From the NCBI GenBank assembly GCA_905250025.1, contig CAJNOJ010000351.1, positions 33,577 through 97,576 of the forward strand: a stretch of DNA of 64,000 nucleotides. The letters are read 5' to 3'. The notes beneath the pieces are model-generated. The model worked only from the letters and a program-made list of their open reading frames with translations. It searched no databases and was not told the DNA's origin. Source of the DNA: Adineta ricciae (lineage: Eukaryota; Rotifera; Eurotatoria; Adinetida; Adinetidae). Positions 54,803 through 64,000 of this stretch are shown here, piece after piece (position 1 is the first letter of the stretch; the number at the start of each line of letters is the position of its first letter). A program made the translations under genes and the position numbers.

Positions 54803-55432
54803 GTGTTCGTCAACATTTTCCTTCCGAATTCCTTCATGTCGACAAATTCAGACAATCATTCTACGATAAATGTACGTTCACTGACTATTCCTATGTCAGA
54901 TTTTTATTCAATACTATTCTCAATATATCTTCTGTTAATTATTCCATCAATTAGTTGTTCATTATTTGCTTTGTATCATTTTCTCTACGATCGAAATCTT
55001 CGTCAAGCTCTTCACAATCACATTATCATTGTTCTTCTTATTCTAAATCTCATCTATGAATTGACAATTATGATTTGTATGATACATTACTTTCGAAATT
55101 TTCAAACATTTCCACCATCAGTTACTTTTCATGTTATTTACGGATATTTTGATTGGACATTTTATATTGTTGAAAGTATTCTTTATGCTTGGGTTACAAT
55201 CGAAAGACATATTCTCATTTTTCATGATAAATTAATCGCAACAAAAACCAAACGTATTCTTATTCATTATTTTCCTCCAGTCTTTATAATTGTCTATTGC
55301 TTTGTGTATCATGGAATCGTATTTTTCTTCTGGTCATGTACGAATAATAATGAAACCATTTCAAGTATATTCTTCACTCCTTGTGCCTTTCAAAATTCAT
55401 CTCTTTTCCTATATGAAATGATCACTCATTAT
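54803..55432 (+). CDS. Class A GPCR, copy 2, helices 1 to 5 (3' cut)
   Basis: 210 codons matching the receptor at 48332 with few substitutions (for example ERHI for ERHV, SCTNNNE for PCANNNK). It ends at the N in LYEMITHY before helix 5 is complete. Confidence 0.8.
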
Positions 55433-55433
55433 N
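55433..55433. other. Single N between receptor copy 2 and hydrolase copy 2
   Basis: Stands where about 1.85 kb are present in the first copy (about 48960 to 50810). Confidence 0.9.
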
Positions 55434-55729
55434 CGTGAATCCATTACAATACATTGAAAATCAATTTGTAATTCTTGAATTTGTAATGACCAATAGTCAC
55501 TATTTGCTAATCCACCATGAAGAAAAAGAACTGGAGAATGGATTGACTGACCACAGATATTGTACCAAAGACGATGATTAGTTAATTGAAGAAAATGACC
55601 TTGATTGGGATGTGGAAGAGATGGAGTTGAAGGAAGATTTAACCATGGATATATTTGATCATTCGTATGAATTATTTCGATAGAAGAAATAAACAAAAAG
55701 AAACAAATAAAACTTCTGTTAGATTTCAT
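55434..55729 (-). CDS. Alpha/beta hydrolase, copy 2, N-terminal 98 codons
   Basis: From WLNLPSTPSLPHPNQG to DFQCIVMDS it matches the hydrolase at 50148. The signal peptide is unrelated (MKSNRSFICFFLFISSIEII against MILLFFSTIFYSVQF). The catalytic Ser, Asp and His are lost at the N. Upstream flanks are also unrelated, so homology starts inside the gene. Confidence 0.75.
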
Positions 55730-56504
55730 TCATGTAAATTAATATGAAAAGATAGTTTGAGAGAAAAACATTTGAAAATGATAACGAATTGAAATGCACT
55801 ATCATCATTGCAAATGTTCTACAGAACAAAAGAAAAGAATGACCATGGACATTTTTACTTTGTAGACTTTACATGATAAAAACTTCGTCTTTATGATTAA
55901 AAGACTAACTTTTAATCTGAGGATAGAAAATGTGACAACTGTCTGAATAAATCCATAGCTAATAGATATCGAGATTTACTTTTGGCATTGATTTGATTTA
56001 TGAAGATTTTCATCCATCAACTGACATCGATTGTGCTGATTTAAAATCATTAATTTCTCCGACAATTCCAATTTCTTCAAGTTCCAGAAACAATTTTAAA
56101 AAGCTACGACGAGTCAAATTTTTCCTTCGCTGATTTATTGTACATACAAAAAAAACATTTCTTAAGGCGTTAATTCAATTTTAAAAAAAGAAGGTTACAC
56201 GGTATAAACGTAGAGGGATCTTCTGGAATAAAAATTCGCCGAATTTCAAAACGGCTTTTAATATCTGAAACTAAGAAAATCTTTGTGTTTACGTATATTT
56301 TCCGAGAATCTCTCGAAGGGATTTAACAGACGTCATAATCAAAAAGAAATTTAAATAGATATTCCAATTGTCATCTCGACTGCGGGCACAACTTTTATCT
56401 AAAGTCTCATTTATGAACGTCATTGCCAAGATTACCAAAGTTCTTGCTGATTGAATGAAAATACATAACTTATATGCCTGGAAATAGAAAGATATCTCAT
56501 TGAA
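55730..56504. other. Non-coding, no gene seen
   Basis: Unique to this copy. The minus-strand frame at 56289-56588 is antisense to the receptor relic and not supported. Confidence 0.4.
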
Positions 56505-57245
56505 AATGTTGCCCGATCTGTTTTTTACAATAAACTTGTCTTTGGCAATCTTTGTTTCATCTATTGGAATATTGTCAAGTATTTTCACACTTCTAGTTGT
56601 TATTCGAAATCGAGAATATCATTCTTTTAATAATCTTCTCATGCGTGTAATACATGCGTAGCTGTGATATTCTATTCTTTAACGGTTATTATTCCATCGA
56701 TATATGCGTCACATGGAAATTGGATAATTTATGACACATTTTGTATTCTTCATGCCTATTTCTTCAATTCATGGGATTTTGATTTTCTTCAACTGGATTC
56801 TAAGTGCAATAGCAGCTGCACCACCATTTTTTGTCAGTGAAGGTTTTGGTCCCGAAGTATAATCTCGTAATTATATTGTATCAAACAAAGATTATCTGAT
56901 TGCATTGTACATTGCTGTAGTATCATGTGTTTTGCCAGCAAGTGTTATCGTTAATATTTATCTTCTTATTGCTTGTCATGTTCAACGATCAATTCGTCGT
57001 GTTTACATAACATCAAATCAAAATGTGATTATTATTCGTCAGAACTTGTGACGACCAAAACGAAAATTAAAAGCAATGATTTAATTAAGTTTTGTTGGAT
57101 CCGGTGAATTTCTTTTCTTTTCTCTTCAATCATCCAATATTATACAATTACAGAACTACCTGATTGGTTATATCTAATAGCAATGAACTTCATAATATTG
57201 AGTATATTCCATCAATCCGGTTTACGTGTATAACCATTAATGGAG
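56505..57245 (+). pseudogene. Rhodopsin-like GPCR relic
   Basis: Plus-strand translation in changing frames gives a helix-1 stretch (FVSSIGILSSIFTLLVVIRN), NNLLMRVIHA, stop, VIFYSLTVIIPSIYASHGNW, FCILHAYFFNSWDF (end of helix 2, extracellular Cys, helix 3), and later ALYIAVVSCVLPASVIVNIY followed by IACHVQRSIRR. Several stops and frameshifts. Order and motifs fit a receptor of the rotifer class A type, different from the one at 48332. Confidence 0.6.
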
Positions 57246-57394
57246 ATTCTCGACATGATTAACAAATATGGCATGTCTTATGAAAACATTTCATAGATCG
57301 AATTTAATCTGAGATAGACGATGGTATAGAACTACGACTGTCATTCCTTTTAATGTTTATTAATTGTTTTATATTGCAAAAGAGGACTTTTCTT

Positions 57395-58010
57395 AGTTTC
57401 AATCATTTTTGCAACTTATTCACTCATTCAAGGATTTACATTGTTTTTCTTCTCTAGAAGATTCTTGTCCCATGAACAATCTTTTTCTTCCTCATCAACA
57501 TAAAATGATATCAAATTGAACTCTTTAACTGCATTGTTTTACTTACAGAAAATAATCGGACGATCGTCATTTCAACAATTTCAATCTGAGAAATATCTTT
57601 CCTGTGACATAAATATCAATCAAACAAATCTTCTATAAAAAGCAACACACCTGAATTGTCTTCGACAACCTTTAAACAATCCTTTCATTCAAGTTTTTCC
57701 TCATGTAACATTGTTAATGTTTGCATATTCAGAACTTCTTTTAAATGATCTCCAATTCATCAGAAAAGATATTCGTTTATATAATTTAACTTCTCTAGTT
57801 ATTCACAGAGATTAGGATTCAAAAATTAACTATCGCAATTTTGTTTAATCTTTTCCAATTTATCAGAATTCAAATATTCATTCCCACGATGAAATCCTTT
57901 TCGATTTCTTCTTCATCAATTGCATAAATTGTCTCATTCAGACAGAGGACCATTCAGCATTATGCTCATAAGATTTACCGAATAACACCATTAACAATTA
58001 AAAGTTTCAA
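57395..58010 (+). pseudogene. Unrecognised decayed coding region
   Basis: Long protein-like stretches broken by stops: a hydrophobic SLVSIIFATYSLIQGFTLFF, then IGRSSFQQFQSEKYLSCDIN, and LNNPFIQVFPHVTLLMFAYS followed by ELLLNDLQFIRKDIRLYNL. Composition is more codon-like than the flanks, but I cannot name a family. Confidence 0.35.
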
Positions 58011-58480
58011 ATGTGAAAAAGTTTTTTAAGATTATATAATTATATAATCTACAATGTATAGTCTAAAAAATGACTTTTGTCAACATACATTCTTCACTAT
58101 TTCGACCAGTCGTGTTTTTTTATGTGTGTTCTCATGAACACATCTGTTCATATTCATTTTCTAAGATGAATTCTTTTGAAATATTCTTTTCGATCAAGAA
58201 ATTAGACAAATTACTATGAATATAGACGTCAAAGTATTTTCGAATTAAAATATCGCGATTACAATAGAGAAACTTTCTTAGATATATTCAAATATCTCAA
58301 GTTTAGTTGTCCCAAATGCTATTGCAAAGTTAATTTTACGATACATTTTATACGATTATTGAAAATTTGTCTCAGATGATTCTGATGACATTTGTACATG
58401 TCAATTTAAAAAAGAAACATTGACATTCTTTTTTTTCTCGAATTTCCGTAAATATTTTCTGATAAGATTAGACATTTTTA
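58011..58480. other. 3' flank of PCIF1-like gene
   Basis: The last 110 bp (from about 58370) match 51885-51990 in the first copy; the rest has no counterpart. No gene. Confidence 0.4.
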
Positions 58481-59668
58481 TCAATCAGTCAAGTCATATT
58501 TGATTTTCTTCGTTCCATTTGTATTCATTGGATTCTCATTATCTTCTATTTCTTCACTTTCGTTTCTTCTTTTTTTCGTTGTTGTTGATTGTCGAAATTG
58601 TTCTTTTTCATTTTCCATTTCCGTCGAAAGAGTGATGAGACAAGTGTCTGTTGGATAAATAATTCGATCTTTTTCATTTCTTGCCATGTAATCGATGAAA
58701 GGTAATTTATCTTTTGGATAATCTACAAATTCTTTCATCCATCGACTGACTTTCAATGCATCAAGAGCTTTGAAATTCGTCCAACGTCCAGGTATACAGA
58801 AGATAAATGTGGATTGAGATACCAAATGATTATCCAAAGCATTGAAAACGTGATCTACAGCTAATTGGATAAGTGATTCATCATATGGAGGACTTACAAA
58901 GAATGTCATATTGGAAGGTTGTTTGGACCAATTAATATTGAAAAAAGATCCTCGTGATCCAAAAAAGACTTCTAAATCTGGAAAAGCTGAATGATATTGA
59001 TCAAAATAATGATTAAACGCAGAAGCAAAACATTCACAAGCCAATAGATCATCTGCACTCCGTCCTGTTTCTTCTTTATATTGTCGAGCAAGACCATGAC
59101 CTGTCAAACAAACATAACTATATCGTAATCCAAGTGCATAAGCTGCATTGTAATATTCTCGACCATAACGTTGTGCTAATCGATTGAAATCTGTTTGACG
59201 ACGATCTCGATAAATAAGTTCATTCTCTGTCGATGTTGATAATTTCACTTCTTCATCTTTTTCAAACTTTTCAAAGCGAATTTTTCTTGCTGCACTCGTG
59301 AGTTCATCATCAATTAGATCAGCTAATTCTTTTGCTCCTCTTATATTTATATTTTTCAGATCACATTCAAGTTGATTTCGAGCAACAGTCGATGTACCAC
59401 TAATAAATACAGGATCACATTTCGAACTTGATATTGTCGCTTTTTTATTGAATATATAACGTAAAACAAGATGTGACATTTGCATTTCAGATAAACGACG
59501 TCGACCATCACTTCGATCAAATATCCAATTCTTCACACTTTTCACCAAATCTTCATACAGACTTTTACGTCTCAATTCAACTTCAACCAATGTGTGATGT
59601 TTTGTAACATCAGTTGTTTTCGATGATTCCGATGTCGAAATATCATGGCCACTTCTTGAGTTACTCAT
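58481..59668 (-). CDS. PCIF1-like (cap m6Am methyltransferase family) protein
   Basis: 395 residues, intronless coding region; a TTTCTTTCAG just before the start in the inverted copy suggests a 5' UTR intron. The middle matches the PCIF1/CAPAM family: helical region up to ~200, then CECFASAFNHYFDQY, AFPDLEVFFGSRGSFF (224-243), and FFVSPPYDESLIQLAVDHVF (256-275), then FIFCIPGRW (288-296). In PCIF1 the last block is NPPF followed by 'EELM', the adenine N6-methyltransferase motif IV; here it is SPPY (259-262), so the motif Asn is Ser. The end is acidic/basic with KKRR and KKIK, possible nuclear signals. No N-terminal WW domain is seen. It is transcribed away from the zinc-ribbon gene at 60934. 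Activity is doubtful given N to S, but an RNA-binding or altered role is possible. Confidence 0.7.
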   Translation of the reverse strand: MSNSRSGHDISTSESSKTTDVTKHHTLVEVELRRKSLYEDLVKSVKNWIFDRSDGRRRLSEMQMSHLVLRYIFNKKATISSSKCDPVFISGTSTVARNQLECDLKNINIRGAKELADLIDDELTSAARKIRFEKFEKDEEVKLSTSTENELIYRDRRQTDFNRLAQRYGREYYNAAYALGLRYSYVCLTGHGLARQYKEETGRSADDLLACECFASAFNHYFDQYHSAFPDLEVFFGSRGSFFNINWSKQPSNMTFFVSPPYDESLIQLAVDHVFNALDNHLVSQSTFIFCIPGRWTNFKALDALKVSRWMKEFVDYPKDKLPFIDYMARNEKDRIIYPTDTCLITLSTEMENEKEQFRQSTTTKKRRNESEEIEDNENPMNTNGTKKIKYDLTD

Positions 59669-60933
59669 TGTTTATCTATGAAAATCGTCGAACTGAAAGA
59701 AAAATGACATCAGATTTAGTTAATGAATAAGTGATTTTGATGGAAGAAAAGTAAAGAACTCATCTGATGTGAAAATAGGGAAAAATAAATGTGGAGACTT
59801 CGCATTTTATTCGAATATCAATACTTCTTTTGATAGCGGAAAGGTCATAACCTCCCATCAGTGTCATCTTCAAACTTGAGCGAGATTCTGATGTATTAAC
59901 ACGCTATTCAGAAGTTATTTTGCAAACAAATGACTAGAAAATACACTGATCGATTCTTACGATGCGATTTCTTTGTCAGTAAAATCGAGTACATCTATAG
60001 AATGGGTCCTTTAACGTTAACAAGAACAAAAATAATATGGGAGAATTTCATCCAAGTAGATGAGCTCAGTGTCATTCTCGTAATCTTCGTTCACTTTCAC
60101 CTTTCATTAAATCTAAATCCGCGGTGCAAGGTTTAATGACCGGAACTTCAATATTGACCTATAACTAGTTGATGAATGATCTGGGTGAAATACACCCATT
60201 TTATATAAAGGTCGGAGAAAACCTTACTCAAAAGTCAGTAACGCTACAACTGATCGGACTCATGTTCGAACTTGGCTAAGATATCGATGAGATAATGCTG
60301 TGCTGAAAAGCTCGGATCATTCAGCTTTTTCTGTTGAAAATTATCGTGTGAACGAACGGACAGACAGACTGCCTGATTCTAATAGTGCACTCACTTTTTC
60401 GGCATACCTATAAAATCGGGGAAACTGAAAATCAAATAGGAATTCTATTGGAATTTTATTACTATCATAAATGGGTTTACTAAAGAGAATATCAGACCAG
60501 AATAAAGTGTGAATAATGACTTTGTTTTCACCCTTATCTTCATATTTCAACTCACGTTTTTTACCGTCATCACCAATATGTCGTTCTGTTTATGTGCGAA
60601 AGAGTTTTTTTCTTCTGTTCTTACTCGTGAAATGTTTTTCGACGCGAAATTGTTTTAATTCTGTATTCGAAAAGACAGTTGTTTTTATTTCAATGAAAAC
60701 CTATCAGGGAATAAAAGTGTATGACGTGTTTTTTTCCCAGTGTCCCAAACTAGATGCGTTCAGTACAATGAAAAAATACCCTATCGATCAGATGTATATA
60801 ATGTATGAAAGGAGGTTGAGATTTACCAAAGATTATCACATTCGATCAACTGTCAATCATCAAAATTATTCAGTAAGTTATCAACTGTGATTTCGTGTAA
60901 AATTTTTTAACAAGTTTCCAACTCAATTTACAG
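59669..60933. other. Shared upstream interval of PCIF1-like and zinc-ribbon genes
   Basis: Part next to the PCIF1-like start (59669-59760) recurs inverted at 62735-62814. An upstream exon of the zinc-ribbon gene probably ends near 60875 (PKIITFDQLSIIKII then a GTAAGT donor), joining at the right phase to 60934, but its own start is not clear. The plus-strand frame 60516-60890 is in another frame and unsupported. Confidence 0.45.
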
Positions 60934-61911
60934 ACAAGAGCATGAACCCATACACATACTTGGTTTCCTTTCCATTGATCCAGTGGAGTTTGGCTTTTTT
61001 TCTCGGAATTTATCTGATCAGCAGAAATTTCAAGGATTGAATGCATTTAACAACTATTTTGATATGTTGGCACCAAAATACAAATGCAAAAACTATTCCT
61101 AATATGTGGAATGGATATTATAGAATCACATTAGCTCAATTTGAAAGTGTGCTCGAACCAGAAGAACTGAAAGAACAGTTTGAATCGTTCCGTCCTTCAG
61201 TTAGTAATGTCGAAATACAAGAACCATTGTTTACAACTCGAAAAATAAGTCATGCTACTTCTCACTTTCGATTTGGACAGGATTTCTCCAATGAACCCAT
61301 CGCATTATTCATGAGTTATCCATCGAACTTCACATTCGATATTATTCTCGACGAGATTAAGGATCAACTCGGTAATCTTGAATGGCGCAGAATACCAAAG
61401 CACTTGTTACACATGAATATTCGACTATATTCAGATGATAGTGTAGAACAATGGAATTGGAAAGAAATCAAGAATCATGGCATTCCTGATAAAGTGATCA
61501 AACATCCGATCGAATTTCGTCATGCTACATTACAAATTATTCCAAGTCGACAAACATGTACAAGTGTTTTTAGAACAAACTTAAACAATCCGTGGTGGGA
61601 GGGTGTCACTATATTAAACGGAAGTTGCTCTAATTGTGGACAAATTCATGAAGATAACAGATGGAAAGGAGTGTGCGAAAAATGCGAAAAATATGAACGC
61701 ATCAAGCCAATATGGTCTATGTCGTTTGCCACTAAAGTAAATTGCTTTTTTTGAAAGATAATATCTTCTAATTACAGATCTGCTTTCGAATGCAATATCT
61801 CCGTAAAATTATTTCATTCTGTTGATTGTTATTTGTTATTTATTTTAGGATGATCATTCGAATAGTCTTGATACTTTCTTGTTGGACTTCGAAAAGAAAC
61901 TTCATACATGA
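60934..61911 (+). CDS. Unrecognised zinc-ribbon protein next to PCIF1-like gene (5' end uncertain)
   Basis: Exons 60934-61065, 61124-61736 and 61849-61911 join in frame (introns of 58 and 112 nt). The first joins QEHEPIHILGFLSIDPVEFG…NYFD to IITLAQFESVLEPEELKEQF. Donor GTTGGC of the first intron is weak, but without it the frames disagree. The product, at least 269 residues, is mostly alpha/beta-looking with ISHATSHFRFGQDF, a HMNIRLYSDD strand, and a four-Cys zinc ribbon CSNCGQ…CEKCEKYERIKP near the C-terminus, ending in LDFEKKLHT. No signal peptide or helix, so intracellular. I do not recognise the family. Its repeated association with the PCIF1-like gene suggests linkage only; a functional link is speculation. 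Confidence 0.6.
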
Positions 61912-62734
61912 AGAATAAACGTAATTTAATAGCTATTTTAATATATCATTCCGGAAGTATCAATTTCAATTGACTTCAATGAGCCTCAACGATTGAAATT
62001 AAACAAATTTACAATATCTTTTTTGAATGTATTTTATATCGAAGAAGAGTTTTCTATAAAGATTTTTTAAATAATAATAATAAAAGTCATTTCAGATGTC
62101 ATTCGATTTAACTATTAAATAACGAAAGAATCTACGAAATAAACTTCGAAGAGTTAAAGAATGGAAAAAATGAATGATCAATTTTGATTCATTGTAATCA
62201 ATCGAATAGAATATTTATGTTTTATTTAGCCGTCGGATCTGTATGAAATATTAATCAATCTACGAATGTATGTAAATGACGTATTGAGAATATGATATAT
62301 CTAATTCACAAACTCTGTTAGATCGAATGTGCTTAAATAACAATGATAGGCTTTACTGATATTCAGTAACATTTCCGAGACAAAATTTCTGGAGTTAGAC
62401 AATGCGGAGATCGTTTGAAAAATCACAATTTAAAACATCATTTGAACTAAATATCTACGGCAACACTCACATGCTTCTTCACACTGACACTATACGACTT
62501 CAAAACATCTCTATTTCTTTTTTTCTTCGTTCTGCTTCTACAAAGGTAACTTTTTTTATGTTCTTACACAAAATAAATTGTTTTTCGGTTTCAAATCTAC
62601 ATTTGCTTTTTTTTCTATTATGAAATGCGAACACTACATTTCGATCTGTAGTCTGACGCGTGTTTTATCCCACTGAATCAGACTGAGTGACTTCATTCTG
62701 TACATTTACTATATGAGAGTAGAGATCGTGATTC
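61912..62734. repeat. 3' flank of the zinc-ribbon gene, copy of 63343-64000
   Basis: Direct copy of the sequence after the second zinc-ribbon gene end, with indels. No gene supported; the frame at 62402-62623 is not kept in the copy. Confidence 0.7.
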
Positions 62735-62814
62735 GTTACCCATCAAAATCACTTATCCGTTAACTAAATCTGATATTGTTTTTCTTTCAGTTCGACGATT
62801 TTCATAGATAAACA
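62735..62814 (+). repeat. Inverted copy of the PCIF1-like 5' flank
   Basis: CCATCAAAATCACTTATCCG…TTTCTTTCAGTTCGACG is the reverse complement of 59669-59745 with few changes. The TTTCTTTCAG looks like a 3' splice site in the 5' leader. Confidence 0.8.
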
Positions 62815-62986
62815 ATGAGTAACTCAAGAAGTGGCCATGATATTTCGACATCGGAATCATCGAAAACAACTGATGTTACAAAACATCACACATTGGTTGA
62901 AGTTGAATTGAGACGTAAAAGTCTGTATGAAGATTTGGTGAAAAGTGTGAAGAATTGGATATTTGATCGAAGTGATGGTCGACGTC
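62815..62986 (+). CDS. PCIF1-like protein, first 57 codons, inverted copy
   Basis: MSNSRSGHDISTSESSKTTD through NWIFDRSDGRR, identical in protein to the complete gene but on the opposite strand. Cut by the N. Confidence 0.8.
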
Positions 62987-62987
62987 N
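62987..62987. other. Single N between inverted PCIF1-like start and second zinc-ribbon gene
   Basis: Left: plus-strand PCIF1-like start. Right: middle of the zinc-ribbon exon (homologous to 61577 onwards). Confidence 0.9.
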
Positions 62988-63342
62988 ACAAACTTAAACA
63001 ATCCGTGGTGGGAGGGTGTCACTATATTAAACGGAAGTTGCTCTAATTGTGGACAAATTCATGAAGATAACAGATGGAAAGGAGTGTGCGAAACATGCGA
63101 AAAATATGAACGCATCAAGCCAATATGGTCTCTGTCGTTTGCCACTAAAGTAAATTGCTTTTTTTTGAAAGATAATATCTTCTAATTACGCAGATCTACT
63201 TTCGAATGCAATGTCTCCGTAAAATTATAAAATTAAAAATCATTTCATTCTGTTGATTGTTATTTGTTATTTATTTTAGGATGATCATTCGAATAGTCTT
63301 GATACTTTCTCGTTGGACTTTGAAAAGAAACTTCATACATGA
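62988..63342 (+). CDS. Zinc-ribbon protein, copy 2, C-terminal part
   Basis: Exons 62988-63149 and 63280-63342, with an intron of 130 nt, encode NLNNPWWEGVTILNGSCSNC to the LDFEKKLHT end. Differences to the first copy: CETCEKY for CEKCEKY, WSLSF for WSMSF, FSLDF for FLLDF. All zinc-ribbon Cys are kept. Confidence 0.75.
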
Positions 63343-64000
63343 AGATTAAACGTCATTTAATAGCTATTTTAATATATCATTCCGGAAGTATCAATTTCAA
63401 TTGACTCCAATGAACCTCAACTATTGAAAATAAACACATTTACAACATCTTTTTTGAATGTATTTTATATCTAAGAAGAGTTTTCTATAAAGATTTTTAA
63501 ATAACAATAATAAAAGTCACGTAAGAGGTCATTCGATTTATTAACTAAACTTCGAAGATAAATATCTTCTATGCTTGGAATAGAAAAAGAATGATCAATT
63601 TTGATTCATTGTGATAAATCGAATCGAATATTTATGTTTTATTTAGTCGTCGGATCTGTATGAAATATTAATCAATCTACGAATGTATGTAAATGAAGTA
63701 TTGAGAATATGATATATCCAATTCACAAGCTCTGTTAGATCGAATGTGCTTAAATAACAATGATAAGCTTTACTGATATTCATTAACGTTTCCTAAATAC
63801 AATTTCTGGAATTAGACAATGCGAAGATCGTTACTTATTAACAATTTTGACGAGATCTTTTAAAAAATCATTTAAACTAAAAATCTACGGCAACACTCAC
63901 ATGCTTCTTCACACTGACACTATACGACTTCAAAACATCTCTATTTCTTTTTTTCTTCGTTCTGCTTCTACAAAGGTAACTTTTTTATGTTCTTACACAA
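63343..64000. repeat. 3' flank of zinc-ribbon copy 2
   Basis: Collinear with 61912-62560. No gene. Confidence 0.6.

Noticed and set aside
60516..60890. Plus-strand 124-codon frame
   Set aside because: Its frame does not match the zinc-ribbon gene after splicing; the frame that does match is open only from about 60820.
1..64000. CRISPR arrays, rRNA, tRNA and bacterial operon signals
   Set aside because: No regular short repeats with spacers, no rRNA-like core sequence, and no cloverleaf I could fold by eye; a tRNAscan run would settle the tRNA question.

Overview
This window looks like AT-rich animal nuclear DNA, most likely from a bdelloid rotifer. The evidence is a set of very short introns (about 48-65 nt, with some longer ones), intron-poor or intronless genes next to multi-exon ones, lineage-type families (NHL propellers, Kelch fragments, rhodopsin-like receptors, large families of cysteine-rich two-helix membrane proteins), and almost every locus after 14 kb present in two or three slightly diverged copies. 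The assignment rests on these general features and family knowledge; no marker gene is present.

Layout. 0-2.6 kb: a nine-exon type I membrane protein on the minus strand. 2.6-9.3 kb: a gene-poor zone with a long inverted-repeat element, relics of an ABCC transporter and an Ig domain, and a possible hAT-like element. 9.3-12.8 kb: an intact carbonyl-reductase-like SDR and a small membrane protein with a zinc ribbon. 13-30.8 kb: a repeated cassette of an NHL-propeller gene followed by two-helix membrane-protein modules ('D' type). 31-32 kb: a small heat shock protein. 32.3-42.6 kb: repeated copies of a KCNMB-like two-helix protein, a secreted/Kelch relic, a mariner-like element and the start of an 'E' type module gene. 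43.4-53.8 kb: the three-module E gene and a second, partial copy, with a receptor and an alpha/beta hydrolase after the first copy. 54.8-64 kb: second copies of receptor and hydrolase, receptor relics, a PCIF1-like methyltransferase and an unrecognised zinc-ribbon gene beside it, with partial duplicates of both.

Two points matter most. First, the D and E membrane-protein reading frames are not separate genes: short phase-1 introns join consecutive modules in frame, giving proteins of three or more tandem 'two-helix plus Cys-rich ectodomain' units, whereas another locus seems to hold one unit. I know of no named system that matches this. Second, the window has eleven single N characters. At nearly all of them the left and right sequences are homologous to other parts of the window, as expected if allelic or paralogous contigs were laid end to end. 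Apparent tandem duplications and truncated genes at those points should be treated as possible assembly artefacts until checked with long reads.
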